NCBI GenBank assembly: GCA_025765595.1
Contig: JAIVFH010000113.1
Location: 1 to 64,000 of the forward strand
Length of the DNA: 64,000 nt
Source of the DNA: Obelidium mucronatum
Taxonomy: Eukaryota; Chytridiomycota; Chytridiomycetes; Chytridiales; Chytriomycetaceae
Reading direction: 5' to 3'
Shown piece after piece: positions 51,606 through 63,139 of the stretch. Numbering within the stretch: the stretch's first letter is position 1; each line of letters begins with the position of its first letter. A program made the translations under genes and the position numbers. Below the pieces are notes generated by a model. It did no database searches. It was not told the origin of the DNA and saw nothing but the letters and a program-made list of their open reading frames with translations.

Positions 51606-51818
51606 TTACATCATAAGACCAGCGGCAACAGCGACAACTCCCAAGGCACCAACCGCTTGAGCAGAGTTGTAGAGGTTGGTGGTGGCAGGCTTGACATATG
51701 TTGTTGGAATAGTGACAGCCGAGGATGTCGCAGTTGAAACACGAGTGGCGGTTGGGTTGTAAGTCTGGGCAGAGGCAGTGGCAACGGCAACAGCAGCGAT
51801 AAAGGAGATGACTTGCAT
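51606..51818 (-). CDS. Small secreted protein 2 (GPI-type)
   Basis: The ORF has 70 residues, starting MQVISFIAAVAVATASAQ, a clean signal peptide with AxA-like cleavage. A short Thr-rich segment leads to the hydrophobic end GALGVVAVAAGLMM. The start is chosen at the signal peptide, not the longer frame. It is the shortest member of the local family of three. Confidence 0.65.
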   Translation of the reverse strand: MQVISFIAAVAVATASAQTYNPTATRVSTATSSAVTIPTTYVKPATTNLYNSAQAVGALGVVAVAAGLMM

Positions 51819-52061
51819 TCTTGGTTCTTTTTTTTTTGGTTTTTTGAGAATGAGATTCCGATAACAGAATGAGATGTGGATTTTATACATTTTCAAACTT
51901 GAAACACCCATGCGTGGGGGCGTATCAAAACTAGGGTTATTGTATGGCAGCTGATTAATGTCTCGTTACAGAATGTTTCACAATGAACACGACATGTTTT
52001 ACTATTTCTAAGCTTTATACCTCAATCTACCAGTCAAATTGAGTAAATCTACACAATAAAA

Positions 52062-53525
52062 TTAAACAGCAGCGGAAGCTACTCGTTGGGTGCTACGATG
52101 TTCAGCGATAGCGGCAGCAACATCCTGAGTGTAATCATACTGCACAAACGCATCAAAGTGACCGTACTTGTTTCTGTACCACATGATTCCCTTCATAATG
52201 TATCGTCCAATAACAGCTTGAACCTTATTATTAGACTTGAGACGTCCACCAATATCGCGCGCGCCTTTTGCAGCTGCATGCGTATGAGGCAAGCGCACCT
52301 TCTCATAAATCTCAAAGATGGTCTTGTAATCCTTCTTGGCGTCCGGAAACTCAGCCAACAGCTGTCCAAGAGCACCAGCGTCCTCCAAAGCCTGTCCAAG
52401 ACCCTGCCCCAACGTGGGAATAGTTCCGTGAGCGGCATCACCCAAAAGAAGAACACGCCCCTTGTAGAACGAAGGGAGATCAGGCAGATCCCAAACAGTC
52501 ACTGGAGTGATTCGAGTCGCGTGGCGAACCGTGTTGATGACACATTGTGCAGCTCCCCATGATTCAACAATCACTGCTAGCTTCTCAGCCTCCTTGGGCA
52601 GATCCTTCACCTTGATGGGAACCCAATCAACGTTATCCTGATCCCCAGCCTTTTTATCTTCAAGCAGAACAAGCGTCCATCCACCACGTTCTTCACCAAT
52701 ATGGGAAGCATACATGGCACAACCAATGACACCGTCAGAGTAGAGTCCAAGTGGGTTTGGGTACTCGACTCTTTCTCCATCAATCGTTTTACGATCAAAG
52801 ATACCAACGTATCCTTTAGCATAAAAAACGGGTGCTTTGCAAGTTGGGAAAAGCATGTGTCGAGTAGCCGAGTGAATTCCATCGGCTGCGACAACAAAAT
52901 CTCCAGTCGCCTGAGTTCCGTCAGCGAAACTAACCGTTACGGAATCCCTGGATTCGGTAAGATCGACAATTCTTTTGCCAGTAAAACATCTGACTCCAGC
53001 CTGGAGTGAAATAAAAAAAAGTCTCGTCAGTTACGCTTCCAGTGGCTTGTTTGATGGGAAATTTTTTTTTTGGGTAAACTAACACGTTGAGCTGCACGCA
53101 TCATGATGTTGTGCAAAGTGGTACGGAGGATTTGCACCATAGGTAGTCCGTTTTCGGCTTTGCGGGTGTATCTAATCGGGTCGGTGCCGTCCATCTTCAT
53201 AAAGTTCATGTGTGGTGTAGAGCTATGAGCAGCAGCGTAGATTTCTTCAATCAACCCGTAGCGTTCAAGAACTCTCAGGCCGTTGTCTGGTAGCCTTGTT
53301 AATAGTGTGCTTTCCACAGTGTGAAAGTAGCAAGACTCAACTGTAGATGGCAATGGACCCACCAACGTCACCGAAAAAGACTGCCGCCGCATCTCCTTGA
53401 GAGGACTGGATCTTGTCCACAATGTTGACTTGATCATATAATGTTGGGTTGAGACCGCTGTGCTTGAGGACAAGTGCTGTAAAGGCCCCTCCCAATCCAG
53501 ATCCGATAACCAAAACGTTGGCCAT
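52062..53525 (-). CDS. FAD-dependent monooxygenase (salicylate hydroxylase-like)
   Basis: The N-terminus MANVLVIGSGLGGAFTALVL has the GxGxxG dinucleotide loop. The middle reads VVAADGIHSATR (DG motif), and RVLLLGDAAHGTIPTLGQG is the GD motif that binds FAD ribityl. This set defines class A flavoprotein hydroxylases, which use NAD(P)H and O2 to hydroxylate aromatic or polyketide substrates. An intron lies at about 53003-53085. Near 53340 the frame changes by one base between GDVGG and LPDNGLRVLERYG. The start at 53525 is set by the Rossmann strand. The substrate is unknown. Confidence 0.8.
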
Positions 53526-53770
53526 TTCTTTTATTTTTTTGGGCAAGCGAGAATAATATACAAAGTCACTTTCAAACTTCCAAGATTCATTGGATTATAC
53601 TGCTTCGTAAGTTATTGGTGTATTGCGGCAGACTTAAAACTAAGTCCAATATAATCACTGTTTTGTTTATTGAGTGAATCTAAAAAAAAAGACGATATAC
53701 AAATATGAAAGATGTCAGAGGGAAAAAAGGACGCCAGCGTATATGAATATAAGGAAGTTGTACGGTCTTT

Positions 53771-54271
53771 TTACAACACAAGAGCAAATGAAGCGATAAT
53801 AACAAGTCCAAGTGCGGCTTGACTTTTGGCACCGTTCAAGAGTGCCTGTGTTGCTGCAGGCTTAACAGCGGCTGTCGACGCAGTTGTGGGAACAAAGGCT
53901 GATGGAGGTGTAGTACGTGGTGTTGCTGCTGCTGGTGTTGCTCGAGGAGTTGAAGTAGCTGGAGAACCTTCTTCGTCTTCACAATCTTCCTCTACTTCTT
54001 CTTCGCAATCTTCAGTTTGTACTGGAGTAACCTTTGCTGGAGCAACAGTTGTCTTTGCTGGTGGTGTGGGGGGAATGTACGCTGCTGGAATGTTCCCTGC
54101 CGGTTGAACGGTAGTCTGTACTGGTGGTGTTGGTGCAATGTACTGAGTTGGTGTTACGACAACTGGTGCGACGATTGTGGTTGCTGGAACGGTGTATACA
54201 GGAGGTGGTGGAACATATTGAGCGAGAGCCATGGATACGGTAGAGGCAAGAATCACAGCTGCTACACTCAT
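53771..54271 (-). CDS. Small secreted Thr/Pro-rich protein 3 (GPI-type)
   Basis: The ORF has 166 residues in one frame. The signal peptide is MSVAAVILASTVSMALAQ and the mature protein begins YVPPPPVYTVP, as in protein 1. Pro/Thr repeats follow, with an acidic insert with cysteines (EDCEEEVEEDCEDEE) and the hydrophobic end AALGLVIIASFALVL for GPI addition. It is the intact long member of the family; proteins 1 and 2 lie 1.9-3.6 kb away in the same direction. Confidence 0.7.
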   Translation of the reverse strand: MSVAAVILASTVSMALAQYVPPPPVYTVPATTIVAPVVVTPTQYIAPTPPVQTTVQPAGNIPAAYIPPTPPAKTTVAPAKVTPVQTEDCEEEVEEDCEDEEGSPATSTPRATPAAATPRTTPPSAFVPTTASTAAVKPAATQALLNGAKSQAALGLVIIASFALVL

Positions 54272-54466
54272 GTTGGATCTATTTTTTTTGGGCTAGTTTC
54301 AGACTTGGTAGTTTCAGTTTCAAAAGTGTGATGAGACACTTTGAAATTTCATCCCAGAAGTTTCAGAGACAATTACATTCATTTACGAGGTGATAATGAA
54401 ATACAGAAATGTATAACTATTTGCATCATCTTTTCAAGTTTATTCAGTATGAGGCTGTGATGTAAA

Positions 54467-55557
54467 TCACTCATTCAGGCAGCTCTCAATCAATTGTTCG
54501 GTGAAATACCACAACTTTTCCGCCAACTCAGAATCCTTGGCCAACGCCGACAAACTCTTGAATCCCTTCTCTTGTGAGGCTACAGGAGAAAAGTACAGAC
54601 CCCTAAATTCCTTTTCTGCGACTTCTTTGCTCGTCGCCAAATAAATTTGAGTAAGAGCACCATACAAAACAGAGTTCCCAAAAAGAGGGAGGAAGATGGC
54701 GTCCAGCCATTTCAAGAAGCCTTCAGATTGCTTTGAGGCCATTTTTGTTGCTGTGTATCCTGGGTCGGCAGAGTTTATGTAAATTGAATCGCCATATCTC
54801 TTGTTCAAGGAAGTTGTAAACAAAGTCATGGCCAGTTTGGATTGCGCGTATCTCTGAACGCCATTCAAAACTTTCGGATCATTGATACTGTCAAACAAAA
54901 TTCCGCCAGGGGGCGCCGCAGCGTGAAGTCCCTGAAGTTAAATTGACGATTCTCGGCTCCTTTGACTTCAAAAGGACTGGCAGCAGGCTCCTTGTCAAGT
55001 GAAAATGACCAACATAATTAACTGCAAATGTTTCCTCGATACCGTCTGTTGAAAGTGCGAATGGCGTGTTGTAAATTCCTGGTTTTTGATTTTGTAAGCA
55101 TCTGGTTTGATTTTGTCAGCACACTGTTACAACCTCCATTATTGACCAACACGTCGATGGCAACGCCTCTTGCAATGAGATTCTTGGCAGCAGTATCAAT
55201 CTGCTTCAAGTCGCCAAGATCAAGCTTCATAAATGCAACATTGGCTCCTGGAACTTCTGCCTTGATCCTTCCAATGGCCTCTTCAGCGCGTTCCTCGGAG
55301 CGAGCCGCCAATAGTACCAAGCCTGCGTTTTTCTTTGCCAGCTGAAGGCATGTTTCGAAGCCAAGGCCAGCGTTGCCACCAGTAACAAGAAAGGACTTTG
55401 ACTCCAGCGATGGAATATCTGCTGGACGAAAACTGAGCCGGATTTGTTCTTGCTTCTGACGAGAAAGTATCCAATCGTTGCTGCCGCTGCGATTCGCGAA
55501 AGCGACTGTAGGTTGTTTGACTTTGCATTTTTTGTTCAGATTTTGAAGCTCACCCAA
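54467..55557 (-). CDS. Short-chain dehydrogenase/reductase
   Basis: The Rossmann loop is FLVTGGNAGLGFETC, followed by LDLGDLKQ, the VLVNNGG motif and, after an intron of about 52 nt (GTTGTAAC...ACCAG), ETFAVNYVGHFHLTRSLL. The active site is YAQSKLAMTLF (Tyr-x3-Lys), then ADPGYTATKM. This is the retinol dehydrogenase/WWOX-like branch of the SDRs, which act on NAD(P)(H) with carbonyl or alcohol substrates. A 1-base shift near 54928-54933 separates RIVNLTSG from HAAAPPGG. The N-terminal ~45 residues before the fold are uncertain. Confidence 0.75.
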
Positions 55558-55898
55558 TGTTTGGCCTCACAACACCCTGCCTTGCGATCAACGCTCTTTT
55601 CAAACTTGATTCAAATCAATCAAACTCGCTCGATTGTATACAAGAAGGCGCCCAGTGGCTCTCTGCCTGGATACCTGCTGCCGAAGCAAAGCACGAAAAC
55701 ATCTTACTACACCAAGATGCTGAAGGTAACCTGGGATTTCGAAAGATGAACAAAGTGCTTTTTTCTTACAACTGCGGAAAAACAACAAATGAAACACAGA
55801 TGAAGTTCTTTCGGATGAGATTCGGCAAACAGGGACAAAGACCCAGACAACCCCGTTACGGCCGAGACGACGGAATTCTGTCCAAGATGAACTATTAA
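55557..55898 (+). CDS. Hypothetical protein
   Basis: An ORF of 113 codons that starts back to back with the dehydrogenase. The C-terminus is basic (RMRFGKQGQRPRQPRYGRDD). I recognise no domain. AATAAAT follows at about 55918, which supports a real transcript. The two ORFs share their first base and probably a promoter. Confidence 0.4.
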   Translation: MFGLTTPCLAINALFKLDSNQSNSLDCIQEGAQWLSAWIPAAEAKHENILLHQDAEGNLGFRKMNKVLFSYNCGKTTNETQMKFFRMRFGKQGQRPRQPRYGRDDGILSKMNY

Positions 55899-55992
55899 AG
55901 CAGCGACTGAATAAATTAATAAAACTTCATGTTGAAAAGATGTTGAGATTGTGCATTAAAGAACGGATTAAAAAATACCCTTGAGTTTGACA

Positions 55993-57993
55993 ATGAGACA
56001 GTTCTTCCCATCGAAACGCACCTATCTTGGAGTTACGGAACCGCTGTCAACAGCGCTTCCCGCTGAAAGCGATCTCGAATCTTCAAACAAACTCAGGAAA
56101 ACTTTGGAACCGTGGACTTTGGTTCCAAGGGATGTCGAAGCAAAGAGGTTTGTGTGAAGTTTTGCCCTTCAACATATCTAGACTAACGCAGCACATTGGC
56201 AGAGACCACGCTCTCCAAATCGTTGAGAGCATTTTCCTGCAATTCGTTAGGCAGACTTGCCAAAGAAAGAACCTTGCTGAGTCCTTGTGTTTGGAAGCCG
56301 GAGGTCGATTGGAAACGTTTGGATCTCACAGGCTTGGCGTCGATCATAAGGGTATTTAACTGATATATTCTCATTCAAGAAATCTCATATTTGATTTGTA
56401 TAGACAGCGATATTGACGTTGTGTGTGTGGGTCCAAAGTTTGTCACACGTGAAGACTTTTTCAGCGGAATGCTCACTGTGTTGAAGGATTGCCCTTTGGT
56501 ATCGGCTGCTGTAGCAATCACGGACGCATATGTACCTGTAATTAATCTGGTTTTAAATGGGATAGAGGTAAAAAAAACCTGCCAATTTCTCCTTCATCGT
56601 TTCAACTTTTTTGTCTTGACATAGATTGACCTTGTTTACACCCGCCTCTTGCATTCCAAAGTCCAGAAATCGCTAAATCTGTTAGACGATTCCATAATTG
56701 AGCATTTAGACGATCGTTGCATCAGAAGCCTCAATGGTCTCCGTGTTGCAGAACGTATTCTCAACTTGGTTCCGGATATAGCAACGTTCAAAACTGTGTT
56801 ACAATTCATCAAAGTGTGGGCAAAACAACGAGGATTATATTCGAACATTCTTGGTTTCTTGGGGGGTGTTTCTTGGGCGATCGCAGTGGCTCGAGTTTGT
56901 CAGTTGTATCCAAATTCCAGTCCGAATATAATCGCGACAAAGTTTTTCAGCACGCTTTTGCATTGGTTAGTTGTTTACTGTAGAAATCACAGTGTTGGGC
57001 GTTTTTTTTAACATGGTTAAAGGGACTGGAACACTCCGATTCTTCTCCAAAAAATCAAAGACACAGATCCATTCTACACGATGTATACGGCGAAGCCGCA
57101 TTTGATGCCCATAATTACTCCTGCTTACCCATGCATGGCAACCACGCACAATGTTTCATCCTCATCTTTCCAAATCATTCAACAAGAATTCAAACGCGGC
57201 ACAGTTATGACCGAGATGGTGGCTCTGGGGAAAGCAGCATGGGCAGATGTACTCGACCCAACCGACGCCTTCTTTGGGAAGTACAAGAATTACATTCAAC
57301 TCATTGTATCCAGTGACAGTCAGGATCTTCAGTTTAAATGGTATTACCCATTGTTTGTGGCCAGAATCGAATGCATAAATTAACAACATATGGATTAATT
57401 AGGTCTGGCCTGGTTGAGTCAAAAATTCGACAACTAGCCATCAAATTAGAGCTTCAAGAAGGAATTCAGCTGGTCCACCCATTCGCGCATTCGTTTCGTA
57501 AAAAAGCGCCCTGTCAATCCGTTGAAGAAGCCTCGAACGCTTGTTTAGGGATTTATCCCGCTTCAAATGTTGGCTCTGCGCCATATCCAGAGATTATGAG
57601 TGTGTATACAACCACCTTTTATATTGGCCTTGAGCTGGCAGTTTCTCCTACGGCTTCTATGTCATCGCGAGGACTGGATTTATCATTGTTGATTCAAGGA
57701 TTTGTTGCGATTGTGAAGGGATGGGAATCGTTCAAAGAAGAACACATGTGCATCGTTGTGAACAAAATGAAGAGGTATATGTTGAATTTTTTTTTTGGCT
57801 TTGATCCTTAACTGACATTCCCTGCAGTGGCGATATTCCTTTGGACCATTCATCAAGTCAAAACCTGATGTTTTCAAAACAATCGGCAAAGTTGAGTACC
57901 AATATGTTAGATGTTGAGACTGGATCAACAGGGATCCAGCCTCTAGCGAATTCCAAGAATTCTACTACGGATAAGGGACAGAAGTTAAAGTAA
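55993..57993 (+). CDS. PAP1: Canonical nuclear poly(A) polymerase
   Basis: The start YLGVTEPLSTALPAESDL matches the PAP N-terminus. The nucleotidyltransferase motif is FGSHRLGV ... DSDIDVVCVGP, with the catalytic Asp pair and a third Asp in IEIDLVYTRLL-like context. LDDRCIRSLNGLRVAERIL, VWAKQRGLYSNILGFLGG, HLMPIITPAYPCM and GLVESKIRQLAIKLE follow in the family order. PAP adds poly(A) to pre-mRNA 3' ends within the cleavage/polyadenylation complex. Introns lie near 56148-56180, 56351-56402, 56567-56625, 56965-57025, 57345-57400 and 57772-57826. The Ser/Thr-rich tail ends at a TAA (57991-57993) that overlaps a perfect GTAAGC splice donor. Confidence 0.9.
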
Positions 57994-58770
57994 GCAGCTC
58001 ATCTGCACCGCCAAACCCAAATGGAGTCTTATTTATTGGTGGATTAGATCTAACTGTCACTGAATTTCCGGCTCAAAAAGGTAGCACTGCTATCCCAAAT
58101 GGTGCAAAGGTTAACGTCTAAACTACGAAAATAGATCTTTGAAAAGCACGGGCAAATCACGAAACTCGAGTATCATTGGCACAAACAAGGGCCTAAGGCA
58201 GGACACCCCAAAGGGTCGGCTTTCATCAAGTTTTCGACTCTTGAAGCAGGTTTGGCTGTGATTCAGGCGTTGAACGGAACTGTACCTGCTTGGAATGGTG
58301 GAAAAAAGCTCTCTGTTGCCTGGTCAAAGTGGGTGGGCGTTGAATCTTCGCAGCAGCAGCAACAGCAACCAGATGTGAGTGGGATCAGAGTGCCTGTGAA
58401 ACGACCGCGTACGAAGCAAGAGTTCGAGCAGCGGGCTTTAGAGGCGAGCATTAACAAAAAGGTTCAATTGGCGCCAACTCATGCCAGGTTCGACGTGTTT
58501 TACTTTCTGCTATAATATTAACCCGCATTTTTTTTGTCGAAAAGTGCCGAGAGCCGTATTGCAGCGATTGAGCGCAAGTTGAAGGAACTTGACGATTCTT
58601 CGGCGGTGGTATCAGCTGGTCAAAGCATCCAGCGCCCTGGAAGTAACCATTCTTCTGTTCCAGCTGTAGTTCCGATTGGTATCCGCGACCCAAGCTCGGA
58701 ACACAAATTACCGCCATTAACAGCATTTGGGACTAACAAGGATATATCCAGTTTCGTAATTGATGTTTGA
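57994..58770 (+). CDS. RBM18: RBM18-like RNA-recognition-motif protein
   Basis: A single RRM: RNP2 VLFIGGLDLTVTEF, helix LKKIFEKHGQI, the HKQGPKAGHPKGSAFIKF segment (RNP1) and LNGTVPAWNGGKKLSVAWSKW. A Gln run, a basic patch (RVPVKRPRTKQEFEQR) and, after an intron near 58487-58544, ESRIAAIERKLKEL follow; the last matches the C-terminal helix of RBM18. One extra T at 58065-58067 shifts the frame before an intron at about 58081-58136. No ATG lies between the PAP stop and the RRM in this frame. The start may be in the PAP tail, in an unseen exon, or the two may be fused. Confidence 0.65.
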
Positions 58771-58922
58771 ATTATTTTATAAAGTAATTAGTCTGCAATT
58801 TTTGTGTGTACGAATGGCATAAAAACGCCACAGTTCAGCCAAAAAAAGAGTAGCAAAGGATTCGATTTTAATTGAATTTCAGACCGTTACAAATTGTATT
58901 GATTAAGACAAAAAGATAGAAA

Positions 58923-60126
<1,204 letters not shown>

Positions 60127-60208
60127 GTGATGGTCGCCAATGTTCAGCAGAATTTTGAAAAATAGAATGAATAAAAAACTCGACTATTAATTAAGTCATT
60201 GTATTTGT

Positions 60209-60847
60209 TTATTTCGAGTATAATGTGACGACGCCATCATAATTATGAATCTTTCTAGGTGCAAGCTGGGACGGTGTAAATAGAACTTGTGAAACCACGA
60301 AAGAATTATTTGACTCTGGAACATGCATGAGTCGTTGTGGGATAACAATAGTTCGATTCCAATCAGCATGACCGGATCTCCTCATTCCTCGCAGCAAGAA
60401 CTCATCAAGTCTCTCCTTGTCCCCAAAAAAATGAAGGTCCAACGCCTTGTTGAATGCTCTAACAACAAATTCAAGTGCTTCTCTGTCATAATATTCCCAA
60501 TATCGGTGGAAGGCGGACGATACAATGTAGCTAAGGAGATCCATAGTTGTGGTGCCTTTATATTGGACAAATCCTGGCGTCGTTTTTGTCCCACCATAGG
60601 GCAGAGGTGACTCAGCAGCAAATAAGAAGCCCGTTGATATATAAATAAGTCGATCTGAATGTACGCGGGTCCGTTTAAAGCACGCTAGAATTGCTGTTTG
60701 AGATAAGTCCAAGACTTGTTCGGGAGTGACAGATTGCTCAGTAATTGATATTTGAAGCCGGTCATTTGGTGTGCGAGTTATGATGATGGGCGGTAGAGGG
60801 TCTGCGTTTGGGAGGCTGTGCTGGCGGCGACTGGTTTTGCGGGACAT
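60209..60847 (-). CDS. Unknown paralogue pair, member 1 (intact)
   Basis: The ORF has 212 residues. I do not recognise the family. Features shared with 62179-62815 are TRTxxxRLQIS near the start, a stretch with CTRVHxDRxxYISTGxLFxAESPLPxGG, then SYIVSSA, GDKExLDExLLxGM and the pattern VIPxRLMHVPE-x3-SFxVSQVLFTP near the end. It has no signal peptide or membrane helix. The conserved tail might be a structural rather than a catalytic motif. It has a single exon. Confidence 0.6.
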   Translation of the reverse strand: MSRKTSRRQHSLPNADPLPPIIITRTPNDRLQISITEQSVTPEQVLDLSQTAILACFKRTRVHSDRLIYISTGFLFAAESPLPYGGTKTTPGFVQYKGTTTMDLLSYIVSSAFHRYWEYYDREALEFVVRAFNKALDLHFFGDKERLDEFLLRGMRRSGHADWNRTIVIPQRLMHVPESNNSFVVSQVLFTPSQLAPRKIHNYDGVVTLYSK

Positions 60848-62178
60848 CAGTCGCAGGTGGTGGGTTCCTTACGCAAGGTTTTTTTGTGTTGGATTTTTCT
60901 ATAACTACTCCATTATTCCAAATGTTTGAGAATGGGGGTTACAGGACTATATGGATTGTCGACTTGCGCAAAGTTTTAAAGACACGCAAATGATGGTGTC
61001 CGCGAAGCTGAATGCTTGCATCTTACTAATATTACCAAAAACTCTGATATTGGTGCTGGTGAATTTAAAGATGTGGTTTCTGCATTTTCACGGAGCTGGC
61101 CAGTTATCGTGATATAAGTTTGTGGTGTCTCTTGGAAATCACTATGGTACATAGTAAAAAATCTTTTCACGAGTTGAACAACTCGTAAGTTCTGGGACAG
61201 CTGGGAGGTGAAGAACCAACACGTACCGTTGAATGGGCCAAATCCGACGGCCCGGTCCACGACATACTGTAAAACCGCAAAACGATATTCTTGAGAAATA
61301 GAACCCTGCCGATTGTTTTATCTCATTTTCAGCAGCTGGAAGGTTTTGATATTTCGTTTGTCACATGAACCATTACTTAACTGAGAATTGGCAAATTTTT
61401 AGTGTGGGTTCATTCCAACTAGCACGAAAAAAGAGAAGCAAACGAATAATCTAGCTGTGTTGATCATTTCATTTATATGATGTATTGGCCTCACTCTCTG
61501 GATTAAAGCTGTCTGTTTGCTATGAATGATTGCGCTTCCCAAAAAGTTCATGAAATGAACCAACACTTAAATTTTCTACTCCACTGATTGGACTTCACCG
61601 AAGTCCCATCATAACACTTCTACCAGCATACTCAATTTAATACGTCTATTGAGCATACATTCCCTCGTATCAGGACTCAGGATAAAGAACATTGGGAGCT
61701 CTGTGTCAAGACTCAAGAGCGAGATTGCAATACTGCATCAACCTTGGTCCGCGCCAATATCCTTAACTCTTTTGGAAGTTGGAGACGAAAGTGGGTCTTT
61801 CCATCTGGATATAAGACGAGTCAAAATGACGAAAGTTTGATATCATTTTGGAGATGGTTGACAATTGTCTGCAGAACTCACGGATATGGCGCTCAACTCA
61901 ACCTACAAGTCGCCAGTGAAGTTGGAGACTTTACTTTCAGCTCTTATGGACTACCTTTTTGCAAAAATAGCGACTATGATTTTGAAAGATGCTGTCGTTG
62001 CTCTCCCAAATTGTTCCTCAATACGATCCGTGCCTACATGATAATTCCGTTTTTTTTCTTGTACTTGGTTGTGGCAAGTACCGGGAAATCATACATTCAC
62101 CGTCTTTGGTTTCAACGCGCCATCATCATCTTTATTGCAACAAGTTTGAGCAAGACCCGCCAGTCTCCTCCCCTCAGT
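60848..62178. other. Unclear region between two paralogues
   Basis: No confident gene. A minus-strand frame at 60976-61260 (FGPFNGTCWFFTSQLSQNL) and a plus-strand frame from about 61620 to 62160 (WRRKWVFPSGYKTSQND ... FFFLYLVVASTGKSYIHRL) are open but lack support. The second could be an exon of an unrecognised gene with a membrane segment. Confidence 0.3.
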
Positions 62179-62815
62179 CTATATTCTATCGCCATTATTC
62201 TCGAGTTTCGTTTTTGTGGCCAGCTGTGTCGGAGTGAAAAGAACTTGAGAAACAGCAAACGAATTACTGGCCTCAGGAACATGCATCAGTCGTTCTGGAA
62301 TAACAATCCCCTTATTCCAATCCACATGACCGCATCTTTTCATTCCCTTCAGCAACAGCTCGTCGAGTTTTTCTTTATCACCGATATGATGCAAATCAAG
62401 GGCCTCGTTCATCACAGCAATCCACAAACTCAAGAGTAGTACGCCCGCGATATCCCCAATACGACTTATAGGCTGAAGACACAATATAGTTAAAGAGATG
62501 ATCGGTCGTGGAACCCGTGTATTGGGTGTAGCCCGGACATGTTTTTGGTCCACCAAAAGGGAGAGGGGACTCTGCAGTAAATAGCAGACCAGTAGAAATA
62601 TATAGTATCCGATCAGGATGAACGCGTGTACATTGAAAGCACGAGTACATGGCTCTCTGTGAGGAGGCGATGAATTGTTCGGCAGTCCACGATGAGTCAC
62701 CAATCGATATTTGAAGCCTAGCCGTTGATGTACGAGTGACAACGAGAGGCGTAAGAGGGCCGCTATGTCGGATTATTCGCTCAACGTGGTGCTTCGATGG
62801 CCTCCGAGTCGCCAT
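62179..62815 (-). pseudogene. Unknown paralogue pair, member 2 (frameshifted)
   Basis: Same architecture as 60209-60847: LQISIGDS, CTRVHPDRILYISTGLLF, AESPLPFGG, NYIVSSAYK, then a 1-base frame change near 62420. Beyond it the relation resumes with ALDLHHIGDKEKLDELLLKG and VIPERLMHVPE, ending NNGDRI. Identity to member 1 is moderate, so the duplication is not recent. Decay and sequencing error are both possible. Confidence 0.5.
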
Positions 62816-63139
62816 TTGTGGCGGGCTTTTGAGAACAGAGATTGGGATCTGGTATTTTCAAACCAAGGAGAGCGCAGGCAGCCGTGGGTTCCTCAGATAA
62901 AATACCAGTTGCGAATGACTAGTGATCCTGGTTGTTCCGTTTCGTGGCGTTCTTGAAGATCGTCAAACACCTTTTCTGGAGTCAATTTTTTCATTGTCTG
63001 TTGTGGTCTCTTCCCAATTCCATATACTAAATAACCCGTCATGGCGTGTTTCTACATCCCCGACTTCACTTGACAGCATTAAAGTTATTAAGGGTAAAGA
63101 GGATTTAAACGGGATTGAAACCAACCTCTAAAAGTTGTT
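62816..63139. other. Intergenic, no gene seen
   Basis: No coding evidence. It forms the shared 5' flank of the leftward paralogue 2 and the rightward last gene. Confidence 0.4.
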
